Below, in pieces: positions 1-8,106 of a stretch of DNA of 20,432 nucleotides. The stretch is taken from positions 1 to 20,432 of the forward strand of contig JWZX01002547.1 in assembly GCA_001275005.1 (NCBI GenBank). The letters run 5' to 3'. The translations under genes and the position numbers were made by a program. The notes beneath the pieces were generated by a model. The model was not told where the DNA came from. It ran no database searches and worked only from the letters and a program-made list of their open reading frames with translations. This DNA is from Chrysochromulina tobinii (taxonomy: Eukaryota; Haptophyta; Prymnesiales; Chrysochromulinaceae). Each line of letters starts with the position of its first letter. The first letter of the stretch is position 1.

Positions 1-288
1 GCCAGCCGCGCCGTCGCCATCGGTCGCCATCGGCCACCGGTCGCGCCGTCGTCTCGGCCGCCGGGCGCGCCGTCGCCTCCGGCCGCCGCCGCGCCTTCGC
101 CATTGGCGGCCGCAGCGCCGACGCCATCGGCTGCTGCCACCGCGCCGTCGCCATCGGCCGCCTGCCGCGTGTGCGCAGGCGCGCACGACGGCGCACCCCC
201 CCTCGGGGGACGAAAAGACGCGCTCGACCTCGTCGCGTGACGACGGGGCCGAGCGCAGCACGCTCATGCACATGCTGCTTCTGTTGCG
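1..288. other. Low-complexity GC-rich leader, possibly the end of an upstream exon
   Basis: The first ~170 bases are built from variants of GCCGTCGCCATCGGCCGCC. Frame 1 is open from base 1 to a TGA at 238-240 and would read as an Ala/Pro/Ser-rich linker with APSP/AAAAP words. Frame 2 is open from base 2 to a TGA at 344-346 and contains a word (GDEKTRSTSSRDDG) similar to one in the next gene. Either frame could be part of an exon of a gene beginning outside the window. I see no recognisable domain, and such open frames are expected by chance at this GC content. Confidence 0.5.
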
Positions 289-2202
289 ATGCTCGTGCTC
301 ATGCTGCCGCTGCCGCTGCCGCTGCCGCTGCCGCTGCTGCGCCTGATGCCGTGCGCGATTGTGCGTGCGCTCGCAGGTCCCACCGCTCCCTCCGCCTCGG
401 CTGCCTTCGTCCGGCAACATGCCGCTCTGGCCGACTTCGTCGATCTGTACACCGACGTGCCCAATGGCGCGCGTACATCCTACGCCGGCGCATCCTCCTC
501 CGCCATCGCCGCGCCGAAGGGCGCCGGCGCTGCCGATGCGCCACCGCTCGCCCCAACGGCTGGGCTGCACTCAGCCAAGGTCGTCCCAACGCGTAGGCCG
601 CTCGCAGCCCAGCGGAGCGCCGTCACCCCGAGGGTGAGCGCAGCGCCGCGCACACGCACTGCTGAGTTCGACGCCGAGGTCAAGGAGCGCTTCAACAAGT
701 GGAGCACGGGCATGTACGCGAAGAACAGCTTCCTGTTCGAGATTGGCGCAACCGCGTGCCTAGAGCAGCGCGATCGCATCCGTGAGGAGCTCGAGGTCGA
801 ATGGCGGGCCGCCGGGCGGCCTCTCTTCCGAGAGGCAGAGCAGCTCCTGGTCAGAGGCGACCTCAACACGACGGCACCACGGTGGATCGCCACGCTCCGG
901 GCGGCCCCGAGCTCAGGGGGTCCGCGAGTTGGGCAACAGCAATCGGAAGCCGCCGCATCCCGCGAGGTCTGCGACGAGGTCCTGCGACGACTCGACCTCG
1001 ATCCGGACGCGCCCATCGATCCTGACGCCTGCGACATGGCGCTGCGCGGGCTGCGCTGGGAGGAGTTGCTTGGCCCACAGAAGCAACACCACGAGAAGAA
1101 GGCGGTGGAGACGACGGCAGCATCGAACCTGCGTGCACCGACGCGCCCGATGGCGCGCGGGGGGGACGCAAAGATGCACTCAACACCGTCGCGTGACGAC
1201 GGTGTCGAGCACACGTCAGCTTCCGTCGCCGCCGCCGCCTCCGCCACCACCGCATTGCGTCGCCAGCTGCGCCCAGCGACGCCTGCTGCAGCCGCCGCGC
1301 CGCTTGCCGCTGGCCGCTGGCGTCCAAAGACTATGGAGGACGCCACCAAGTACGGCGAGAAGCACGCGCAACTCTCGGGCGTGATGCCCTACGACTGGTG
1401 CAGCGCCTCGCTCTTCTCAAAGGGACCTGACAAAGTGGCGGGCCGCCATCGCACCAAGGGGCTGTTCCTCCACTACCCGCGGGAAAGCCCGCACAACGGC
1501 TACGTCACGCCAGAGGGCCACGGCACGGACCACACGATGCGTTTGCTGGAGCGCGCGATGCAGGGTCCAGCAGGCGCGTGCCTCCTGGAGACGATCGACT
1601 ACCTCGACGACCTGGACGGGCCCAACCCCCTCAAGATGGGCAAGCAGAAGTACTGCTTCGTCAAGCACTTCTGGCGCACCCTCAACCTGGCGCAGAAGGA
1701 TCAGTGGCGGGTCGCCAAGGTGCGCAAGCTCTCCTCGGTGATGGTCGACGAAATCGTCTTGCGCGGCAGCACGGGCATGGACTGCATCGTCGCCGGCAAG
1801 AACCCACTCAAGATCTGGCCGCTGCTGCTCACAACTGCGGCGAAGATCGCGGTGGAGGAAGCTTCAGCCGAGCTTGGGCGCATCGTCGAGTACGACATAG
1901 CTTTTGGTCCACTGGCGGACGCCGTCGAGGGCGAGGAGGACGAGGAGGACGAGGAGGACGAGGAGGAGGAGGAGGAGGAGGAGGAAGAGGGAGACGAGGA
2001 CGAGGATGAGGACGAGGAGCACACGCTCGCGAATGACCTCGCTCGAGCTCCGCCGTCCCGAGGCTGGAATAAGGCTGGAACACCCTTGCATGGCGACTTC
2101 CTGCATGTCCAGAGACGAGCGGCTCAAGTGGGACGAGGCGCTGTCATGGCTGCAACGCGAGGAGCTCAAGGGTGGCAAGATCACCTACTTCCAGAAGCTT
2201 AG
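289..2202 (+). CDS. Unrecognised protein with C-terminal acidic tract (gene A, frame-1 part)
   Basis: I do not recognise this family. The best protein-like segments are residues ~125-200 (charged, helical, with FDAEVKERFNKWSTGMYAKNSF), ~225-265 (VCDEVLRRLDLDPDAPIDPDAC) and ~355-545 (TKYGEKHAQLSGVMPYDW through ENPL-like KNPLKIWPLLL). They are separated by Ala/Pro/Thr-rich linkers. From residue ~547 the protein is almost pure Glu/Asp for ~30 residues. The stretch after the acidic run looks less protein-like than frame 2, which takes over near 2090-2115, so the frame-1 stop at 2202 may not be the true end: an unrecognised intron or a frameshift could join it to the next entry. The ATG at 289 is simply the first in frame; it lies beside a microsatellite and the gene may start upstream. 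Long introns cannot be ruled out. Confidence 0.5.
   Translation: MLVLMLPLPLPLPLPLLRLMPCAIVRALAGPTAPSASAAFVRQHAALADFVDLYTDVPNGARTSYAGASSSAIAAPKGAGAADAPPLAPTAGLHSAKVVPTRRPLAAQRSAVTPRVSAAPRTRTAEFDAEVKERFNKWSTGMYAKNSFLFEIGATACLEQRDRIREELEVEWRAAGRPLFREAEQLLVRGDLNTTAPRWIATLRAAPSSGGPRVGQQQSEAAASREVCDEVLRRLDLDPDAPIDPDACDMALRGLRWEELLGPQKQHHEKKAVETTAASNLRAPTRPMARGGDAKMHSTPSRDDGVEHTSASVAAAASATTALRRQLRPATPAAAAAPLAAGRWRPKTMEDATKYGEKHAQLSGVMPYDWCSASLFSKGPDKVAGRHRTKGLFLHYPRESPHNGYVTPEGHGTDHTMRLLERAMQGPAGACLLETIDYLDDLDGPNPLKMGKQKYCFVKHFWRTLNLAQKDQWRVAKVRKLSSVMVDEIVLRGSTGMDCIVAGKNPLKIWPLLLTTAAKIAVEEASAELGRIVEYDIAFGPLADAVEGEEDEEDEEDEEEEEEEEEEGDEDEDEDEEHTLANDLARAPPSRGWNKAGTPLHGDFLHVQRRAAQVGRGAVMAATRGAQGWQDHLLPEA
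304..341. repeat. (TGCCGC)n microsatellite
   Basis: About six tandem copies of the hexamer TGCCGC run from 304 to 341. In the frame of the 289 start it produces a Leu-Pro run that mimics a hydrophobic signal segment; in the next frame it gives Cys-Arg. Its length is probably polymorphic. Confidence 0.8.
1927..2021. repeat. GAG/GAC acidic-codon microsatellite
   Basis: A purine-only trinucleotide tract of GAG, GAC, GAT and GAA codons encodes an uninterrupted Glu/Asp run in frame 1. In frame 2 the same bases would read as Arg/Thr-rich, so frame 1 is the likely coding frame here. The coding frame changes just downstream. Confidence 0.8.
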
Positions 2203-3199
2203 TCCCAAGTTCGGCAACTACTCCAAGTCGGAGATCGCGCTGCTCCAATCGATCTCGTGGGCAGAGAAGGGTGACTATGTTGGCCCCCTCCCCACGGACC
2301 GCGAGCTGACGGACCGCGAGCGCTCCATCTTCGAGGCGGCCATCACCAAGGGCAGAAGCGACGCCAACCTGCACAACGTCGCTAGGGAGGCAGAGCTGCG
2401 CGCGCTCAAGGCGGAGAAGGCAGCCGATCGAGAGGGTGCCAGCGAGCCCGAGATCAAGGCGGCGGCCGCTGCGAGGGCGGAAGCTCGGGCGGCGTGGGAG
2501 CGGGCGGACGAACTGTCACGAAGCTTAAGCGAGTCCCGCCCGCACACCGTCGCTAGGGAGGCAGAGCTGCGCGCGCTCAAGGCGGAGAAGGCAGCCGATC
2601 GAGAGGGTGCCAGCGAGCCCGAGATCAAGGCGGCGGCCGCTGCGAGGGCGGAAGCTCGGGCGGCGTGGGAGCGGGCGGACGAACACAGGCTCAGATGCGG
2701 TGGCGGCGAGGCCGCGGTGCGCCTGAGCGAGCTCCAGGAGCTGCGCGCCGAGGCCGCGCCGACGGCAGCCCAGCGCGATAAGATCGCACAGCTCGAGGCG
2801 GGCGAGGCGGCGGACAAGCAGGCCGTGGCCGATTACAGGCTCAGATGCGGCGGCGGCGAGGCCGCGGTGCGCCTGAGCAAGCTCCAGGAGCTGCGCGCCG
2901 AGGCCGCGCCGACGGCAGCCCAGCGCGATAAGATCGCACAGCTCGAGGCGGGCGAGGCGGCGGACGAGCAGGCCGTGGCCGATCACAGGCTCAAGAAGAG
3001 TCATCCGAGCAACCCAAAGGCTACATGGGTGGAGCAAGCGCAGTTTAACTGCATGGAAGGAACATGCCGCAAGGGAGGTGTTATTTGCGCAGCAATCGGC
3101 TACGTGCCATCCCAACTGGACCCCATCAGCAGGGCACCAAAGCCGGGTGCAGTGCCGGCGCGCGTCAAGATCCCGGGCACCCACAAAGAATGGCGGTAA
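2090..3199 (+). CDS. Coiled-coil protein with duplicated Ala/Glu/Arg-rich modules (gene A, frame-2 part, or separate gene)
   Basis: The frame-2 reading from the ATG at 2090 gives 369 residues ending at the TAA at 3197-3199. Residues ~7-95 look like a compact domain (DERLKWDEALSWLQREELKG, then FQKLSPKFGNYSKSEIALL) that I cannot name. Residues ~97-300 are long charged helices made of two modules, each present twice: a 57-codon module and a 50-codon module. The last ~65 residues contain a Cys-bearing segment (FNCMEGTCRKGGVICAAIGY) and a basic tail. It overlaps the 3' end of the frame-1 reading, and the acidic tract lies just upstream, so both are probably parts of one gene joined by splicing or broken by a frameshift. 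I could not find a convincing GT-AG pair that joins the frames. Confidence 0.5.
   Translation: MATSCMSRDERLKWDEALSWLQREELKGGKITYFQKLSPKFGNYSKSEIALLQSISWAEKGDYVGPLPTDRELTDRERSIFEAAITKGRSDANLHNVAREAELRALKAEKAADREGASEPEIKAAAAARAEARAAWERADELSRSLSESRPHTVAREAELRALKAEKAADREGASEPEIKAAAAARAEARAAWERADEHRLRCGGGEAAVRLSELQELRAEAAPTAAQRDKIAQLEAGEAADKQAVADYRLRCGGGEAAVRLSKLQELRAEAAPTAAQRDKIAQLEAGEAADEQAVADHRLKKSHPSNPKATWVEQAQFNCMEGTCRKGGVICAAIGYVPSQLDPISRAPKPGAVPARVKIPGTHKEWR
2377..2684 (+). repeat. In-frame 137-bp direct duplication, 171-bp spacing
   Basis: Bases 2377-2513 recur at 2548-2684 with, by eye, no differences. The offset of 171 bp is 57 codons, so the reading frame is kept. The 34 bp between copies (2514-2547) are unique. 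The unit encodes a helix starting VAREAELRALKAEKAAD. The apparent identity argues for a recent duplication or gene conversion. Confidence 0.85.
2685..2990 (+). repeat. In-frame 150-bp tandem duplication
   Basis: Two full copies (2685-2834 and 2835-2984) follow directly after the 171-bp repeat, and a third begins (ACAGGCTCA at 2985) before diverging. The unit is exactly 50 codons and encodes a helix beginning RLRCGGGEAAVRLS. The copies differ at a few positions, including reciprocal Glu/Lys swaps. Confidence 0.85.
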
Positions 3200-3869
3200 G
3201 CACGTTAGTGCGGCACCGGTTTCTTTCGAGAAGTCTTCACACCCTTCACGAGACAAAACATCGTGGGGACGGTGTAACCACACCGCCACTTCACACTCCT
3301 TGTCTTTTTCTGATTTTCGGCGTGGCACTTCTGCCTCGCCGCTGCCGTCGCGCACATCGCGGCGACGGTCTCAAGCACTCAAGGGGCACGCGCGAGGCAC
3401 GCGCGGCCGTCACACCATGCGGCTAAGTCATCGCGCATCTCATGCGCGCCCACCGTCCACCCCAGTCAATCCACCAGCACGCCAAGGGGCTCGGTGTCTC
3501 TCAGCGCCAGCCTTTCTGAGCGGCAGCCGCGGTCTGCAGCTTCGTCGACCCCAAGCGTGCTCAGTACCATCGCGAAGAACTGCGTACACAGCCATGGGCC
3601 ACGCACGGCCGGTCGGGCTTGGAATCCCGAGCAAGCGCCTCCGCGTTAGGCGCAGCTGATCAACCAAGGCTCACCATTCTCGCACCATCGCCGCGAACGA
3701 CGCAGGCAGCGTTCGATTTTCGTCGCCCAGTCAGACCATGTTTTACCGCAGCCGCTGCGCCGGCTCGCCGCGACCGACGCGCGCCCTCGCATCGAGCGTG
3801 TGGTTTCTGATGGCAGCAGCCGTCACATACCGTCGATCGGCGGTTCTGTCATCCCGAACGCCGTCACTG
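3200..3869. other. Intergenic, no gene seen
   Basis: This stretch follows the stop of gene A. Open frames exist in several phases (for example 3078-3659) but their translations are Arg/Ser/Pro-rich, carry no recognisable motif, and change character between overlapping frames. I see no tRNA-like fold, and no clear repeat until GC-rich palindromes begin near 3870. Confidence 0.5.
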
Positions 3870-6690
3870 CTGGGCTACCGTGCGCGCCGCCGTGCGGGGC
3901 GCGAACCACATAGAAAGGACGTTAGCACTGCCTAGGCGACTTCCACCACTCACGTGCTCCTGCGGGCGCCGCCTTGGGGCGGCGCGAACTACATTTGTGC
4001 TACGGTGTAAGCCGCTGTGGGCAGCCATCGCGGTTACCACCGTGAGCGGTATGCGCTCATACCGGGATACCATGGATGCAGCCGCGGGCGGCGCACGCGT
4101 TTTCGTACCAGGCCAAGGGCGACGCCTTAAGCGCCGCCGCACCGCCTCGAGCGGCGGGCACATCGTCGAGCCCTCACTGGCGCCGCTGTCAGCAGCGCCC
4201 GATGTTGAACTATCGCGAACACCACCTCGGCGCTGGGGCAGAACACACGATCAAGCCATTACGGACGCCGCCATGCGCGGCACGGGCTACTGCTGTACTA
4301 CAGCGGACACCGCCATGATCTGCACGCGTTATCGGGCTATTGCAGGCGCCACTGTGGGCTATGGCTGTGCTTCATTGCACGTTCCTTCGGGCGGCATGCG
4401 TTACCAAACTATCACGAGCGGACCAACACCGATTTACTTCAGTGGACGCAGCGTGGCGCAGCGTGTGCTCTTGAGCCGACGCAGGCGCCGCCATGGACGG
4501 CGTGTGCTCTTACTATGCTATCATGGACGCCGCGTCGAGCGGGATGCGCTACTGAACTATCGCGAGGGCCTTCCTCCGCGAGTGGCTAGTCACTTTCAGT
4601 CCTTTAATGCAGGCCGCTTGGCGTAGCACGCGGACACTCAGCTGCCGCGGCTGCCTCCATGGGTTGCGTGGGCCATCACTACGCTGTCATGGATGCTGCT
4701 TCGAGCGGCGCGCACTGTCGAACTATCGCGAGCGCCGCCGCCGCGAGCGGCTCGTCACTTTCGTACTTCAGTGAACGCCGATTTGCGTGGCGCGCGTTCT
4801 CAAACTAGCGCAGGCGCCGCCATGGGCAGCGAAAGCTATTCCTATGCTATCGGGACCGCCACTTTGAGCTTCCGAGCTAACGCAAGCGCCGCCTCGAGCG
4901 GCTCGTGATAATATCGAGCCTTCGTGGACGCCGTTTTTGGGCGGCGTGCGCTACCGAGCTCGGCAGCTCGCGCGCGTGCCGCCGCGGACGCAGTGAGACA
5001 TTGCCATGCTTTCGTTGACACCGCTTCCAGCGGCATGCGCTATCACACTATCACGAGCGCCGCCGCGAACGGCGCGAGATCCTATTGTGCTTCAATGGTC
5101 GTCGATTGGCGCAGCGTGCGATATTGAGTTGGCGCAGGCGCCGCCGTGGACGGCGTGAGCTACGCACATTTCCTCGGCGACGCCGCTGGGCGTAGCGTGC
5201 GCTACCTGCGCTATCGCGATATCGCTGGCGGCTCGATACTATCGAGCTTTTCCATGCACGCCGCCCGGCGCAGCCTGCCGCAGACAGCGCGAGCTATTGC
5301 TATGCTTTCGTGGACGCCGCTCGGCGCGGCGTGCGCTCTTGAGCTCTCGCGGCATACTCTCGTGCTCAACTAATTTGACGCAGCTCATTTCGACATGCGC
5401 TATGGAGCTGGCGCAGGGGCTACCGTGGCTGGCGTGAGCTAGTGCTATGTTCACGTGGACGTCGCTTCGAGCTTCGAGCTGCGTTCACGCGAGCGCCGCA
5501 GCGAGCAAGAGATGCTATTGCGCCTTTGTGAACGCCGCTTTGAGCAGCTCTTCAGCTCTTCAGCTCTCGCAGGCGCCGCCTCGCGCGGCATCAGCCATTG
5601 TTCTGCTATCATTGACGCCGCTTCGCTATTGATCCTTCGCAAGATACTCTTCGGCCACGGTTGACGCCACTGCTGCGCGCGCTATTGCGTGCGCTACTGC
5701 ATGTCGCAGGCGCCGCCGTGGGCGGCGTGAGCTGCTGCTATGTTTGCGCGAAAACATCCTATGTGCCCTACTGCGTGTCGCAGGCGCCGCCGTGGGCGGC
5801 GTGAGCTGCTGCTATGTTCGCGCGAAAATATCCTATCGTGCCCTGACGCACGCCGCTTAGATCGGCGTGCCTTACGGCGCCGTCGCAGGCTCCGTTGGGC
5901 GGCGCAAGCTACTGCTATGCCATCTTCGACTTTCCTTTTTGAGCGGTGTGTGCTACCGATACATCGCGGCGCCGCCGCCGCGTGGCACTGGCGTGGCGCG
6001 CGTTATCGAACCATCGCGGGCGCCGCCGTGGGCAGCGTGAGCTATTACTAGGCTATCGTCGGCGCCGCTTTGGGCGGCATGAGCTGCCGAACCATCGCAG
6101 GCACCGCTGCGGGCGGTGTGAGCTATCACTACGAAAACGTCGACGCCGCTTCGAGCGTCACTTTCGTGCTTACGCTACCAAACTATCGCAGGCGCCGCCA
6201 TGGGCGACGTGAGTTACTGCTATGCTATCGTGAGCGCTGCTTCGAGCGGCTTGCGCTATACCGAACTATCGCGGGCGCCGCCGCCATGCGCCTGCGAGCG
6301 GCTTGTCATTTTGTTTTGTCCTTCAACGAACGCCGATTGGCGCGGAGTGCGCCATGGAGCTGTCGCAGGCACCGCCGTGGGTGGCGTGAGCTATTTCTAT
6401 GCTATCGTCGCCGCCGCTTTGAGCGGCATGAGCTACTGAACCATTGTAGGCGCCGCCGCGGGCAGGGCGAGATATCACTACGCTACCGCTGACGCCGCTT
6501 CGAGCGGCACGCACCACCGAACTATCGCGGGCGCCGCCGCAACGAGCGGCCCGTCATTTTGTCCTTTCAACGATGCCGATTGGCGCAGTGCGCGTTAACG
6601 CGCTGTCGCAGGCGCCGCCGTGGGTGGGTGGTGTGAGCTATTAATTCTATCATGGCCGCTGCTTCAAGCGACATGTGCTTCCGAACTCTC
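3870..6690. repeat. Degenerate ~81-bp hairpin-bearing satellite array
   Basis: The region is a tandem array of diverged monomers. Using the word AACTATCGCAGGCGCCGCC and its variants as anchor, copies start at 6009, 6090, 6181, 6264, 6358, 6439, 6520 and 6601, giving spacings of 81, 91, 83, 94, 81, 81 and 81. Most monomers carry two palindromes: CGCCGCC-GTG-GGCGGCG near the start and GCCGCT-TCG-AGCGGC near the end. A variant containing GTCATTTTGTCC...CGATTGGCGC recurs at ~4562, 4727, 6264 and 6520, so monomer subtypes exist and partly alternate. Stops interrupt every frame over the array. The period of 27 codons leaves a decayed repetitive coding sequence possible, but satellite DNA is the simpler reading. 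Confidence 0.75.
5703..5818. repeat. Recent 74-bp-spaced duplication inside the satellite
   Basis: The 42 bases at 5703-5744 are repeated identically at 5777-5818 and similarity continues into the following AT-richer bases (GCGCGAAAA..ATCCTAT). The rest of the array is far more diverged, so this is a local, younger duplication. Confidence 0.75.
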
Positions 6691-6696
6691 GCCCAG

Positions 6697-7460
6697 CGAT
6701 TCCCACCGAGGCTGTCGCCGAAGGCGCCGCCGTGAGTTCCACTCGCGCCACTCGCGCGCCGCACACGCACCTAGAGTACTGCTGCGGGCGTCACATGCGG
6801 ATCGCATAAGTCAACCTCGTGGCGCGCCGTCCTAGACGACTCGCGCCGATTACCTGGCGGCTGGTTCGTTTCCTCATCAAGGGCGTCGCTGAGGGCGCCA
6901 CCGTGAGCTCGACCCGCGCGCCGCACACGCATCTCGAATGCGACTGCGGGCGACGCATGCTGATTGCATACGTCGACCTGGTGGCGCGCCATACCGAGCG
7001 ACGCGCGCCGATCACCCTGCGGTTCGTTTTTCCTCATCAAAGGCTTTACCGAAGGCGCCGCCGAGAGCTCGACTCGCGCGCCGCACACGCACCTAGAGTA
7101 CTGCTGCGGGCGACACATGCTGATCGCACACGTCGACCTAGTGGCGCGCCGTTTTAGACGACGCACGCCGATTACCTGGCGGCTGGTTCGTTTCCCTCAT
7201 CAAGGGCGTCGCCGAGGGCGCCGCCGTGAGCTCGACCCGCGCGCCGCACACGCATCTCGAATGCGACTGCGGGCGACGCATGCTGATTGCATACGTCGAC
7301 CTGGTGGCGCGCCATACCGAGTGACGCGCGCGCCGATCACCCTGCGGTTCGATTCCTCAACAAAGGCTTCATCGAAGGCGCCGCCGTGAGCTCGACTCGC
7401 GCGCCGCACACGCACCTCGAAGCTGCCGCGGGCGACACATGCGGATCGCATACGTCCTCC
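6697..7460. repeat. ~161-bp tandem repeat with a two-monomer (~323-bp) higher-order structure
   Basis: The anchor CGCGCGCCGCACACGCA occurs at 6753, 6915, 7075, 7238 and 7398, spacings 162, 160, 163 and 160. Monomers at 6753 and 7075 share CTAGAGTACTGCTGCGGGCG and GATTACCTGGCGGCTGGTTCG. Those at 6915 and 7238 share CTCGAATGCGACTGCGGG and GATCACCCTGCGGTTCG and are nearly identical for ~110 bp. Every second monomer is therefore much more alike than neighbours. A last partial monomer ends near 7460. The array abuts the 81-bp array, and 161 is close to twice 81, so the two may share ancestry. Confidence 0.85.
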
Positions 7461-7467
7461 CGCGAGG

Positions 7468-7941
7468 GTGCTGTCCTTGGAGACAAGCGCCACATCGCTG
7501 CATAGCCGCAGCTATCCGTTGCCGAGAGGGGCGAATCTCGTTGACCTCCCATCGGGAGACGACTTCGAGCTTCTCAGTTCCATGGGCAGCCATGGCATCG
7601 GGGCCGACAAGATCCGATTCCCGGATCTCGCTCTCTCCTTCTCACAGAGGCGTTCCAGAGGCTCATAGACGAGCTCTTCCCATCCATGTCGACCCTCTTC
7701 ACGCGCCACAGATTTCAAATCGAGGAGGCAATCAAGGATCTATTATAACCGCCTCCCAAGCGCAGACGCTAGCCGCTCCCTCCTCATCCCTATCTACGGC
7801 TCAAAGCGCATCAGGCATCCCCCCCAGCAGAGTGGGGCGACACCTGGGCCGAGCCTCGTGCCCCGCCTTACAGGTCGTTGCCCCCGCTGGCTACCGGTCT
7901 TTACCGAGGAGGCAGGCGAGCGAGAGCTATCTTGTATGTAG
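7468..7941 (+). pseudogene. Possible frame-broken coding remnant
   Basis: Three adjoining segments read better as protein than the surrounding sequence but sit in different frames. Frame 1 to ~7647 gives NLVDLPSGDDFELLSSMGSH and on to FPDLALSFSQ. Frame 0 from ~7650 to the TAA at 7746-7748 gives FQRLIDELFPSMSTL and a helical end. Frame 1 from ~7738 to the TAG at 7939-7941 gives YYNRLPSADASRSLLIPIYG. Two compensating indels would join them. Alternatively CTCTCTCCTTCTCACAG at 7631-7647 is a splice acceptor and this is an exon. I do not recognise the family, and chance open frames are common at this GC content. Confidence 0.3.
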
Positions 7942-8106
7942 CCTCGCCTGATCTCTCATCCCATAGAGCCTACCGTGTGTAGAGCGAGCTACTCAGTGTC
8001 AGTATGCTCAGCGCGCCGTGTCGGCGGCGCGAGTTGCTAGTCTTGTGAAGGGTAACGACTGGCACCGGAAGAATGCCCTGCCGCGGCCGCCCGCCTCGGC
8101 TGCCGC

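Noticed and set aside
289-390. Signal peptide at the start of gene A
   Set aside because: The hydrophobic Leu-Pro run comes from a TGCCGC microsatellite and is not a typical signal-peptide core.
480-1349. Long minus-strand open frame opposite gene A
   Set aside because: Ser/Arg/Ala-rich text with no motif; a shadow of the GC-rich plus-strand gene.
3880-4626. 248-codon open frame in the left part of the satellite
   Set aside because: It lacks an ATG at its stated start, its translation follows the repeat rather than any protein family, and other frames are equally open.
6070-6492. 140-codon open frame in the 81-bp array
   Set aside because: The period of 27 codons keeps frames open by chance. 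Stops break the frame outside this segment and the Arg-rich text is what the GC-rich palindromes give.
7346-7356. GGTTCGATTCC, a perfect match to the tRNA/Pol III B box, in one repeat monomer
   Set aside because: No A box, acceptor stem or cloverleaf surrounds it, and the sister monomers carry changed versions (for example GGTTCGTTTTTCC), so it looks like a chance variant.
3700-7460. CRISPR array
   Set aside because: Period, degeneracy and lack of constant-length unique spacers between identical short repeats do not fit, and the surrounding genes are eukaryotic.
3870-7460. Insertion sequence or transposon with terminal inverted repeats
   Set aside because: No transposase-like frame and no matching inverted ends around the arrays were seen.
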